Positions 19,199 through 27,475 of a stretch of DNA of 64,000 nucleotides are shown here, in pieces. Made by a program: the position numbers and the translations under genes. Position 1 is the first letter of the stretch. Each line of letters starts with the position of its first letter. Under the pieces are notes generated by a model. The model was not told the origin of the DNA. It made no database searches and worked only from the letters and a program-made list of their open reading frames with translations. Source of the DNA: CBDDBH01 sp965225625. Lineage in GTDB: Bacteria; Pseudomonadota; Gammaproteobacteria; JADZEE01. The DNA lies in assembly GCA_965225625.1 (NCBI GenBank), contig CBDDBH010000030.1, forward strand, positions 186,001-250,000. The letters run 5' to 3'.

Positions 19199-19876
19199 AT
19201 GGCAGCCTTGATTTCAACCTATAACCGCTTCTATGACCTTGGCGTGAGCCTGATCAAGCATTTCGACGGCGTTGCATCACTGGCACTGAGATTGTTTCTA
19301 GCGCCGGTTATGCTGGCGTCCGGTTGGGAAAAACTCACTGGAGAAAACTGGTTCGGAGGCATGACGGACAGTTTTCCGTTCCCCTTTAGTCTGCTGTCCG
19401 CCGATTTGAACTGGTTTCTCGCGACCTGGACCGAATTTGGCGGAGGTCTGTTGCTGCTGCTCGGCTTAGGCGTGCGCTGGATTGCCATCCCATTGATGGT
19501 GACGATGTTCGTCGCCGCCTATTCTGTACATTGGGATAATGGCTGGGCTGCCATCGCGCCGTCGAGACCGGCTGCCATCTGCTATCAGGGCAGCGAGGAA
19601 GCCAAGCAAGCCGGGCGGTTCGAGAAGTTCATCAAATGCTATAGCGTGAGCGAGAGAACAATCGCCGCATCGGAACGACTTGCCCGCGGAAAAGCCATTA
19701 TGCGGGCCAATGGCAACTGGAGTTGGCTTAACGCCAACGGCGGTTTTGCAAAATTGAATAACGGCATCGAATTCGCGACCAGTTATTTCGTCATGTTGCT
19801 GGCGTTGTTGATCATAGGCGGCGGCCGGTACTTCAGCCTGGACTACTGGTTGGCCAGATTTTTTAAGGTCGGCTAG
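19199..19876 (+). CDS. hvfX: HvfX-type DoxX membrane protein
   Basis: 225 residues with DoxX-like membrane segments at about 25-45, 72-90, 93-113 and 190-212. Between the third and last segments is a soluble insert (about 114-188) with Cys128 and Cys147 and a NGNWSWLNANGGFAKLNNGIEFA stretch; this longer architecture resembles the HvfX family found with HvfABC clusters and the DoxX member of gold/copper-induced gig clusters, not the short ordinary DoxX. It probably acts at the inner membrane in redox or metal handling of the modified peptide, but its activity is not established. AGGGGAACG lies just before the ATG. Confidence 0.85.
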   Translation: MAALISTYNRFYDLGVSLIKHFDGVASLALRLFLAPVMLASGWEKLTGENWFGGMTDSFPFPFSLLSADLNWFLATWTEFGGGLLLLLGLGVRWIAIPLMVTMFVAAYSVHWDNGWAAIAPSRPAAICYQGSEEAKQAGRFEKFIKCYSVSERTIAASERLARGKAIMRANGNWSWLNANGGFAKLNNGIEFATSYFVMLLALLIIGGGRYFSLDYWLARFFKVG

Positions 19877-19903
19877 CCCTCAGTTTGCCCCGCTTTTAAC
19901 AAT

Positions 19904-21118
19904 ATGCATGCTAGCCATGTAGTTGCGGTAGTATCGTGCCTGTTGCTAATCTCGGTATTGACCGAACCTCTGGCGCGTTGCTTACGATTACCATTTTGCG
20001 CGGTCCTGGTTTTAATTGGTTTTCTGGTATCCGAGGTGGCTGTTGCCCTCGGTTTCGATACAGGCATTCGTTGGTACAATTTTAGCGACATAATCTTTTA
20101 CGTTCTGATTCCGATCCTCGTGTTCGAGTCGGCTTTCAAGCTGGATTTAGACGGCTTGTTCGCCGATTTGATTCCAATCCTACTGCTCGCGATACCCGCT
20201 GTTCTGCTATCGGCCGGCCTCACCGCCGTGTTGCTGTATTTCGGAATCGGCCACGCATCGGGATTTCCCTGGACAGTGGCGCTGCTGGCAGGAGTTTTAC
20301 TTTCGGCCACCGATCCGGCCGCGGTAATTGCACTGTGTCGCGAGGTGTCTGGTTCTGACCGCTTGGCGATGTTGTTGGAAGGCGAGAGCCTGTTCAATGA
20401 CGCCACAGCAATCGTCTTATTTGGACTTGTCATGACTCTGGCGTTCATGCCTGCAGCGGATGTTTCATGGTCAGCGACGATGTGGTCGTTCGCACTGGTG
20501 TTCGTTGGAGGTTTGCTGGTTGGGGCGCTTTGTGGACTGTTTGTCTATGGGGTGATCCGGGTACTGCGCCAGCCCTTAGCGGGCGCGATGCTTACTGTGA
20601 TGGCAGCATATGGATCGTATCTCGCCGCCGAAGAGCTTTTGCACTATTCGGGGGTAATGGCTGTGCTGGGTGCAGGGATTGTCTTAGGTGGTATGCACCG
20701 CGGGGCTGTCTATCTTCCGGGTCGCGATTTCACTTCCCGACTATGGGAATTCAACGGTTACGCCGCCAACGCTGCAATTTTCCTGTTAGCTGGTGTAACT
20801 ATAACTTTGACGATGTTTCGCGAACAGTGGTTGGCAATGTTAATTGGTGTTGGTGCAGTGATCGTTGCGCGTGGCGCGTCCGTTTTTACCTTCGTAGGCC
20901 TGGCCAACCTCGTGCCGGCGTGCAAGCCAATTCCAGTAAAAATGCAGACGGCGATTTCCTGGGGAGGTGTGCGCGGTGCAGTGACGCTGGCTCTGGCGCT
21001 ATCGCTACCGCGTGAACTCGATGCCTGGTATACAGTGCAATCCATTGCCTATGGCGTCGTCGTATTTACGCTGTTCGTTCAGGCGCCAGCGATGTTGTGG
21101 TTGTTGAAGCGCGTTTAA
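19904..21118 (+). CDS. Na+/H+ antiporter, CPA1 family
   Basis: 404 residues with about 11-12 hydrophobic helices across the whole length. The CPA1 signature regions are seen: SATDPAAVIALCREV (the ion-binding ND/TDP motif), LLEGESLFNDATAIVLFG and SWGGVRGAVTLALALSLP. It exchanges sodium for protons at the inner membrane. It starts 27 bases after hvfX on the same strand and may be co-transcribed, though no functional link to the RiPP genes is known. Confidence 0.9.
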   Translation: MHASHVVAVVSCLLLISVLTEPLARCLRLPFCAVLVLIGFLVSEVAVALGFDTGIRWYNFSDIIFYVLIPILVFESAFKLDLDGLFADLIPILLLAIPAVLLSAGLTAVLLYFGIGHASGFPWTVALLAGVLLSATDPAAVIALCREVSGSDRLAMLLEGESLFNDATAIVLFGLVMTLAFMPAADVSWSATMWSFALVFVGGLLVGALCGLFVYGVIRVLRQPLAGAMLTVMAAYGSYLAAEELLHYSGVMAVLGAGIVLGGMHRGAVYLPGRDFTSRLWEFNGYAANAAIFLLAGVTITLTMFREQWLAMLIGVGAVIVARGASVFTFVGLANLVPACKPIPVKMQTAISWGGVRGAVTLALALSLPRELDAWYTVQSIAYGVVVFTLFVQAPAMLWLLKRV

Positions 21119-21192
21119 CCCCCCAGGATCCATCATGCAATATGGCGGCTAACTCGCTTGTCCCACAACAATTTGTTCTGTCCAATCGTCAG

Positions 21193-23616
21193 CTATCGAA
21201 CGATCTGCATCGGTCGTGGCGGCGTTAGCCCTTGGCCTTGAACAAAATCCACACCTAGTCGGCGCAGCGTTGTACACATCGCCTTGCTAGCTACACCATT
21301 CGCGATTGTTCGGATGTTCATGGTTCGAGCAACGCGTACAAGTGACAAATCAATTTCGAAATCGACTGAACTATATTCGATATTTCCAACCAACTCCTGA
21401 GAGATTTTGATGAAGTCAACATTCGCCGACTTCATATTGGCGAACGAACTAAGACTGTTTCCGTGATCCTGCAGCGAGAATCGACACCCAGTATCTCGCA
21501 GTGCCGCTATGAAATATCTGGCCCTGGCGAGGTTTTTAATTAAGCCTGTTTCGGCTATTTCAAAACAGATTCGCTCGCTGGCGACCTGCGGTTCCTGAAT
21601 TGAGCTCAACAGAAATTCCAAAAAACGATCATCATTCAAGGACTGTTCCGAAATACTGATGTTGACGATATCCATCTTCGCCAATGCGGGATGTTTAAGG
21701 CGTAAGGCATCGACTGCTGCTTTGACGAGCCACCCATCCAACTTCGGCAACAGGTGATAACGTTCAGCGGCTTGCCGATAATCGTTTGTGGAAATCAGAT
21801 CCCCGTCTTGGTTTTTTAGCCGCAGCGATAATTCGCAGCAGCGCTTATTACTACCATCAAGCGGATGTATTGTTTGAACATAGAGTGAAAAATCGTCACC
21901 CGCTAACGCATGTTGAACACGGTGCAACAACGATAATTGTTTTCCTGGGACGTGGTTTTGCACAGCATTTGCCGAATACACCTGAACGTTGTTGCCGCCC
22001 CTATTTTTCGCCGCGTAACAGGCCGTGTCGGCTGCGCCCAGCACATCAGTTAGAGTTGCCAACGAATCGTCTATTTCGACAACGCCAACGCTTGCGCCGG
22101 CCGTCAGCTTTTCGCCCTTGTGGGGATGCTCGAATTCCTCGACGCGCTTGCACAAATCGCGGGCAATCCAAGCTGCCTTTTCAATCGGGCAGCTGTACAA
22201 CAGTATCGCGAACTCGTCGCCTCCCAGTCGTGCCAAGGTATCTGCTCCACGTACGCGTACACCCAAGCGCTCCGCCAGGCCCTTCAGGAATGCATCTCCG
22301 ACGTTATGACCATGGTTGTCATTTATCAATTTAAAACGGTCCAGATCGAGGTAGCACAGAGCATGCTTACGTTCGGATTGCCGCGGTTGTTTGAGAAGCT
22401 TGCCAAGGCGGGTCTCGAATTCAGAGCGGTTGATCAGACCAGTGAGAGGGTCATGAGTCGCCCGCCATGCCATTTTGGAGGCCGAGCGACGACGCTCGGT
22501 TACATCTCGAAACACTAGTACCACGCCACAAAAATTGCCTCGCTGGTCGCGGATTGGCGTACACACGTGTTCAACTGCGTATTGCAAACCATCCTTGCGG
22601 ATTAGCGCTGTGTGCTCGTCACCGACAACAATCCGCTGCGTGCGCATACACTTTTCGATCGGATTCTCCGGCTTTTCGGGTGTCGCGCTGTTGATAGTTG
22701 TAAAAACGTGGGTCAGCGGACGGCGCACAACGTCGGCTGCAGTCCAGCCCGTTAAAACCTCGGCGACCGGATTGATAAAGTCGATATTGCCATCTCGCGT
22801 GGCGGTGATTACCGCTTCACCTATGGCGCCCAAACTTGCGCGCGCCCGATCGCGATCATCTCTCGCCGAATCCGCGGAAATCTTCGCCTGGGCCAGGTTC
22901 TTGTGTAGCTGTCGCAGCGAATTACCCTGCTCTGCATAGCGCCCCGCAAATGCACGCAGAAGTTCACGGAACTCCCCGGCCACTGCGTTCTTCGCCAATA
23001 GGCTATAGTTTCTTGCTAACGCAAAAACCGTCGCAGTCGCCGCGACCAACAGCAATAGCAGGCTGGCATCCCAATTGCTCTCGCTCAGATGCCAGGCCAG
23101 CAGCGGCATAAGTGCGACAATGGAAAATGTGCTATGCATACGCAAAATAATCGCCAGACTTGGGATGGACACAAGTGTTACGCCAACAACCATCGCACTG
23201 GCGACAATCCGTTGAGGTTCAGAAAGCGCGGGCAGCATCAGCCAGCACCCGACTCCCCAGGCCAGGCCGTTGCTCGCGATCATTAATAGGCTGATCTTGC
23301 TCCACGCCGGTAGCTGCTCGTCCGTCGAGCCGGCACGTGTGAAGTAGTTGACCAGTAAAACGTGAAGCGCAGAAGTTGCAGTAATGAATATCAGCCAAGG
23401 CGCCAAAAGATATTCGGGGATCTGCGACCAAAAGGAACCGGCAAACACCACGGCAGCGATTAGATTAAGAGAAATCCACACGGGCGCTCGGTGGAATAGC
23501 AACCGGATCTGCGCGGCATAATCAGCACCGAATTTTGTCGATACTGTTGTAACGTTCGCAAGCACGTCATCTGCCGCAGGCAGGGAAAGATCGACGTCTT
23601 CGTGGGTTCTGTTCAT
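21193..23616 (-). CDS. Membrane PAS-GGDEF protein with degenerate EAL domain
   Basis: 807 residues: a hydrophobic N-terminal region with several membrane helices (about 45-205), a short coiled coil, PAS (about 245-370), GGDEF (about 375-540) and an EAL-like domain (about 555-800). GGDEF is intact (RLGGDEF) with an RxxD inhibitory site (RGAD) five residues before. The EAL domain has lost key residues: the EAL signature reads ELSLR, the usual DDFG reads QDHG, KID reads KIS and AEGVE reads ANGVA. So it should make c-di-GMP and probably cannot hydrolyse it; the EAL part may only bind. Two CRP-like operators lie 116-163 bases upstream. Confidence 0.88.
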   Translation of the reverse strand: MNRTHEDVDLSLPAADDVLANVTTVSTKFGADYAAQIRLLFHRAPVWISLNLIAAVVFAGSFWSQIPEYLLAPWLIFITATSALHVLLVNYFTRAGSTDEQLPAWSKISLLMIASNGLAWGVGCWLMLPALSEPQRIVASAMVVGVTLVSIPSLAIILRMHSTFSIVALMPLLAWHLSESNWDASLLLLLVAATATVFALARNYSLLAKNAVAGEFRELLRAFAGRYAEQGNSLRQLHKNLAQAKISADSARDDRDRARASLGAIGEAVITATRDGNIDFINPVAEVLTGWTAADVVRRPLTHVFTTINSATPEKPENPIEKCMRTQRIVVGDEHTALIRKDGLQYAVEHVCTPIRDQRGNFCGVVLVFRDVTERRRSASKMAWRATHDPLTGLINRSEFETRLGKLLKQPRQSERKHALCYLDLDRFKLINDNHGHNVGDAFLKGLAERLGVRVRGADTLARLGGDEFAILLYSCPIEKAAWIARDLCKRVEEFEHPHKGEKLTAGASVGVVEIDDSLATLTDVLGAADTACYAAKNRGGNNVQVYSANAVQNHVPGKQLSLLHRVQHALAGDDFSLYVQTIHPLDGSNKRCCELSLRLKNQDGDLISTNDYRQAAERYHLLPKLDGWLVKAAVDALRLKHPALAKMDIVNISISEQSLNDDRFLEFLLSSIQEPQVASERICFEIAETGLIKNLARARYFIAALRDTGCRFSLQDHGNSLSSFANMKSANVDFIKISQELVGNIEYSSVDFEIDLSLVRVARTMNIRTIANGVASKAMCTTLRRLGVDFVQGQGLTPPRPMQIVR

Positions 23617-23731
23617 CGGCGACAGGTCCGGGTCGCCGTAAGAACGGCGCCCATCTCACCTCGTGCTCGTTGGCGGCGACAGGACGTCGCCGGTCTAGCG
23701 TTTAAGACTAGCAGGCCAGTGGACAGCGGGG

Positions 23732-23747
23732 TGTGAGTTCAGTCACA
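23732..23747. promoter_or_regulatory. CRP-type operator 1
   Basis: TGTGAGTTCAGTCACA is an exact match to the CRP consensus TGTGA-N6-TCACA. It lies upstream of the GGDEF/EAL gene (start at 23616, minus strand) and after the argG stop. Confidence 0.6.
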
Positions 23748-23763
23748 CAAGCGTGCGGGTGGT

Positions 23764-23779
23764 CGTGACTTAAGTCACA
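23764..23779. promoter_or_regulatory. CRP-type operator 2
   Basis: CGTGACTTAAGTCACA has one mismatch to TGTGA-N6-TCACA and contains the perfect 14-base palindrome GTGACTTAAGTCAC. It is 32 bases from operator 1 centre to centre, about three helical turns, so two dimers could bind on the same face. Confidence 0.5.
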
Positions 23780-23841
23780 TAACGCGTTACAAATTGCCGC
23801 GTGCATTCCGGCGGTCCCGATTATTGAGTACGATATCCGGG

Positions 23842-25056
23842 CTAGGGACGCAATAGGCGGGCGAGACGCAGGCGCAGAGCATTGAGCTTAATGAATCCTT
23901 CGGCATCGCTCTGGTTATATGCACCCGCATCATCCTCGAATGTAGCGACGCGTGCATCGAACAAACTTTGGTCGGAGCGCCTGCCAACGATCATGACGTT
24001 GCCCTTGTAGAGTTTCAGCCGCACTTCGCCATTAACGTGGACCTGGGATTTATCGATCATTTCCTGAAGTAGCTGTCGCTCCGGCGACCACCAGTAGCCG
24101 TTATATATCAGGCTCGCGTAGCGCGGCATGAGTTCATCCTTTAAATGTGCAACTTCGCGGTCTAAGGTTAACGATTCTATGGCACGGTGAGCTTTCAGCA
24201 ATATGGTGCCGCCCGGGGTTTCATAACAGCCACGAGACTTCATGCCGACATACCGGTTTTCAACCAGGTCCAGGCGTCCGATGCCGTGTGCCCCACCCAT
24301 TTGATTAAGCGTGGCGAGCATTTTTGCCGGCGACACCTCGTCGCCGTTCAAGCCGACTGGGTCACCGCCGGCAAACTGGATGCTCAGATACCTGGCTTCG
24401 TCTGGTGCCGCCTCGGGGCTAACCGTCCAGCGCCACATGTCGGCTTCGGGTTCCTGCCAGGGATCCTCGAGCACGCCCCCCTCATAAGAAATGTGCAGCA
24501 AGTTGGCGTCCATGGAATATGGCGAGCCGCCGCCTTTCTTGCTTTCAATTGGGATACCGTTGTCTGCGGCGTATGCAAGCAGCGCCTCGCGTGAGTTCAA
24601 AGTCCATTCGCGCCAGGGAGCGATGACTTGAATGTCCGGCTTCAGCGCATAGGCACCCAGTTCAAACCTGACCTGGTCGTTGCCTTTGCCGGTCGCCCCG
24701 TGCGAGATCGCTGAAGCACCGGTTTCCTCGGCGATCTCCACCAGACGCTTGGCGATTAGCGGACGCGCGATTGACGTTCCCAGCAGGTATTCGCCCTCAT
24801 AGATTGCGTTTGCCCTGAACATCGGGAATACGAAATCGCGGACGAATTCTTCCTGTAAGTCTTCGATGAAAATTTCTTGTACGCCTAACGCCTGCGCCTT
24901 GTCTCGTGCTGGCGTGACTTCTTCGCCCTGGCCAATATCAGCGGTGAAGGTCACCACGTCGCAGTCGTACGTGTCCTGTAGCCATTTCAGTATTACTGAG
25001 GTATCGAGGCCGCCGGAATAGGCAAGCACGACTTTGTTTACAGCCTCGCGGGACAT
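23842..25056 (-). CDS. argG: Argininosuccinate synthase
   Basis: About 404 residues, the usual length of the bacterial type. The ATP-pyrophosphatase P-loop AYSGGLDTSVILKWL is at the N-terminus, and SHGATGKGNDQVRFE follows. It joins citrulline and aspartate to make argininosuccinate. I set the start at the ATG at 25056 (MSREAVNKVV); the longer frame back to GTG 25116 adds 20 residues not seen in the family. It is 70 bases downstream of the hydrolase gene on the same strand. Confidence 0.95.
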   Translation of the reverse strand: MSREAVNKVVLAYSGGLDTSVILKWLQDTYDCDVVTFTADIGQGEEVTPARDKAQALGVQEIFIEDLQEEFVRDFVFPMFRANAIYEGEYLLGTSIARPLIAKRLVEIAEETGASAISHGATGKGNDQVRFELGAYALKPDIQVIAPWREWTLNSREALLAYAADNGIPIESKKGGGSPYSMDANLLHISYEGGVLEDPWQEPEADMWRWTVSPEAAPDEARYLSIQFAGGDPVGLNGDEVSPAKMLATLNQMGGAHGIGRLDLVENRYVGMKSRGCYETPGGTILLKAHRAIESLTLDREVAHLKDELMPRYASLIYNGYWWSPERQLLQEMIDKSQVHVNGEVRLKLYKGNVMIVGRRSDQSLFDARVATFEDDAGAYNQSDAEGFIKLNALRLRLARLLRP

Positions 25057-25125
25057 GGTCTTATCACTAAAATCGAAGGGGTCGCCATTTTGCCTAACCG
25101 CTGTCGCGACGTCCACCCGCCGGAG

Positions 25126-25959
25126 TTAGCCCTGCGCCAGAAAGCTGTCCAGCATCTTCAAAAAATCGTCGCGTCGCTCCACGTGGGGCCAGTGACCAGC
25201 AGTATCAATGCTTTGTATTTGAGCGTGTGGAAATAGGGCGAGGATTGCCCGATGGTGCGCCTCGTCGAGGCTGTCCGATAACGCGCCGCGAATAAACAAT
25301 GTCGGGTGCGCGAATTGCCTACCTGGTTCCACACTGGGAAAGCCAAGGATGGTGTCCAGATGCGCGCGGATGGATGTGAGGTTCGCTCTCCATTTCAAAC
25401 CGTCTTCGCTATGGCTGAGGTTTTGCAGCAGGAATTGTCGAAGTTGGGGATCGGCAATCTTGGCGGAAAGTTCTGCATCCGCTGCCGCGCGTCCGTGCAA
25501 TTGGGCCAGTGGCAATGCTTGCATGGCGTCAAGCAAAAAGCCAAACCGATCCGAGTAGCGCACCGGAGCGATGTCTACGACCACCAGTCGTTGCAGGCGG
25601 GCACCCGCGCTCAGTGCGAGTTGCATCGCGACTTTGCCTCCCATGCTGTGACCCAGCAGCGTAACCGGACCGCACGCCAGAGTATCCAATAATGCCATCA
25701 GATCCGCAGCCAGCGTCGGATAGTCCAGTTGCTCGGCATGTGGCGAATCGCCGTGATTGCGAAGGTCCACCGCCACGACCCGGTATCGCGGAGCGAGGTG
25801 TTTTGCCACGGAATGCCAATTGCGGCTGGAGCCCAGCAAACCGTGCAGGATAACAATGACCGGGCCGGCGCCGTAGGCGCGGTAATTGAGCGACAGTTGC
25901 GCAGTCAAGACTTGTCGTGTCGACGCCGCGGACGCGGCTTCAATCCAACAACTTTGCAT
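25126..25959 (-). CDS. Alpha/beta hydrolase (esterase, YbfF-like)
   Basis: Up to 277 residues. It shows the alpha/beta-hydrolase pattern: oxyanion region ILHGLLGSSRNWHSVA, nucleophile elbow GHSMGGK, and catalytic His in TAGHWPHVER. The opening LNYRAYGAGPVIVILHGLLGS and VVAVDLRNHGDSPH resemble the YbfF acyl-CoA esterase group. The first ATG (25959) overlaps the end of the upstream gene by 20 bases; a slightly later start cannot be excluded. The substrate is not known. Confidence 0.85.
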   Translation of the reverse strand: MQSCWIEAASAASTRQVLTAQLSLNYRAYGAGPVIVILHGLLGSSRNWHSVAKHLAPRYRVVAVDLRNHGDSPHAEQLDYPTLAADLMALLDTLACGPVTLLGHSMGGKVAMQLALSAGARLQRLVVVDIAPVRYSDRFGFLLDAMQALPLAQLHGRAAADAELSAKIADPQLRQFLLQNLSHSEDGLKWRANLTSIRAHLDTILGFPSVEPGRQFAHPTLFIRGALSDSLDEAHHRAILALFPHAQIQSIDTAGHWPHVERRDDFLKMLDSFLAQG

Positions 25960-26485
25960 CTGCTGGTGGCGCTACCTGAAACGTGTTTAGCGTCATCGAG
26001 ACAAGACTGTAGTAGCCCACGATAGCGACCAGTTCGACGATCCCTGTTTCGTCCAGCTGCGCTAGAGTTGCGGCGTACAATTCATCGCCGACGACGTGCG
26101 AATTGAGTAGCTCTGTGCAGAATTGGTAGACGATATTTTCAGCGTCGTCCGTGAATTCGGGGATCTGGCGTGCGGCAATTGCATCGATGATACTCTGCGC
26201 CAGCCCTTCGCTGCGGGCGATTGAAGTATGTGCATACCATTCGAATTGCGCTTTCCAGTAACGAGCGGTGACAAGCACCGCGAGTTCACGCAAACGGCCT
26301 GCCAACGTTGCGTCGAAGCGTAAAAATGCGCCAAGCTCCTGGCTTGGCCCAGCGACACCCGGGCTTCGTAGTAGCGCGTTAAAGGGTCCGCTAATTTTGC
26401 CGCGCGGTCCGGCAATAATATCGTCATAGACGCGACGCTGTCCGCTGGTCAGGTCGGTCGGCTTAAGATCGGAAAGTCTACTCAT
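25940..26485 (-). CDS. Carboxymuconolactone decarboxylase family protein
   Basis: 181 residues from the ATG at 26485, which has AAGGAG nine bases upstream. The AhpD/CMD fold is recognisable from FNALLRSPGVAGPSQELGAFLRF, RLRELAVLVTARYWKAQFEWYAH and ELVAIVGYYSLVSMTLNTFQV. The paired cysteines of AhpD-type peroxidases (CxxC) are absent, so it is more like the decarboxylase-type members of unknown substrate. The repeat element ends one base beyond its ribosome-binding site, so its native promoter has been displaced. Confidence 0.85.
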   Translation of the reverse strand: MSRLSDLKPTDLTSGQRRVYDDIIAGPRGKISGPFNALLRSPGVAGPSQELGAFLRFDATLAGRLRELAVLVTARYWKAQFEWYAHTSIARSEGLAQSIIDAIAARQIPEFTDDAENIVYQFCTELLNSHVVGDELYAATLAQLDETGIVELVAIVGYYSLVSMTLNTFQVAPPADAKLLD

Positions 26486-26500
26486 GAGTACAGTTCTCCT

Positions 26501-26963
26501 TAGCCCGCATATTTCATGAAGGGTGTAGCGGAAAGCGACGAAGGTCCACTGGACCTTCGTCCCGCGGAACGCCCGCGCCACGAAGGCGAGGGCCGGTGCC
26601 CAAGCGTAGCACGGCGTGCGAAGCGCAAGCCCAGGCGTGCGCGGACCAGCGAGCGCCAGGATAGCCGCGCGATGCGGTACAAAGTGTGTTTGATCTCCAT
26701 TGACACCGAACCTTTACAACATCTGAGTTTCACCCGCATCGCGTGGCGTGACCGCCAGGGATGGCTGAAATGCAGATCATGCACGCCTGCACGGATGCAG
26801 GCGGTACGAGTCCAGGGATGGACGAGGTACGACCCCATGGATGGGGGAGGTAGAAGTGAGTCCGGAACGGAACTCGAGAGCGAAGCAGGAAGCCAGAGCC
26901 GAGAACGACGCAGGAGCCAAAGTCGAGGAGCATTTGTCTGCCCTTCGTGAAATATGCGGGTTA
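26501..26963. repeat. MITE-like element, copy 2 (463 bp)
   Basis: The same family as the element at 4811-5021. The left end TAGCCCGCATATTTCATGAA and the right end are inverted copies over 23 bp with two mismatches. It is larger because of extra inner material made of short hairpins, for example GCCTGCACGGATGCAGGC, GTCCAGGGATGGAC and CCCCATGGATGGGG, and CGAAGGTCCACTGGACCTTCG near the left. It has no coding capacity and fills most of the region between the CMD-family gene and the Nudix gene. Confidence 0.75.
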
Positions 26964-27006
26964 GTTGTTGTTGCCGTCCGCGAGTGCGTTGACGCAGGAT
27001 TCAGCC

Positions 27007-27426
27007 TCACGTCCAAATACCCAGATATTCCAAATCATCATCGATCCCGGTCATGATGTCGTAGCTGCAGAAGCGGGTTCGACTAACCCACGCGTACTCC
27101 GTATGTTCCTCGTTGAGAGTGACGCTCCCTGCGAGCCAATTGTAATGGTAAAGGTAGATTTGGAATCTTCCATAAAGGCTGTCCGTAACAGGCCCTACCT
27201 GGTTGATCAGGCGTACCTGCACATCGTCGCCGATCTCTTCCGCCAGCTCGCGTCGCGCGCATTCAAGTGGTGTTTCGCCGGCTTCGATGTGACCACCCGG
27301 GAAACCCCATAATCCAGGTCCATATTTCAGGTGTGCGGCCCGCAACATAAGCAGCACTTCGTCGGCGTCGTTCTGTATGACGTTTATCGCAAAACGAGGA
27401 GAGATTGCGAGCGAGTCGTTCATCAA
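27007..27426 (-). CDS. NUDIX hydrolase
   Basis: 139 residues with a complete Nudix box, G-H-IEAGETPLECARRELAEEIGDD (GX5EX7REUXEEXGU), at about 43-65. Such proteins hydrolyse nucleoside diphosphates linked to another group; the substrate cannot be told from the sequence. It lies 49 bases downstream of aceF on the same strand and may be the last gene of the pyruvate dehydrogenase transcript. Confidence 0.88.
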   Translation of the reverse strand: MMNDSLAISPRFAINVIQNDADEVLLMLRAAHLKYGPGLWGFPGGHIEAGETPLECARRELAEEIGDDVQVRLINQVGPVTDSLYGRFQIYLYHYNWLAGSVTLNEEHTEYAWVSRTRFCSYDIMTGIDDDLEYLGIWT

Positions 27427-27475
27427 TTTGCCAGCGGACTACCCCGCAGAGGCCGTCCCAGCCGCGCTGTTTGCG

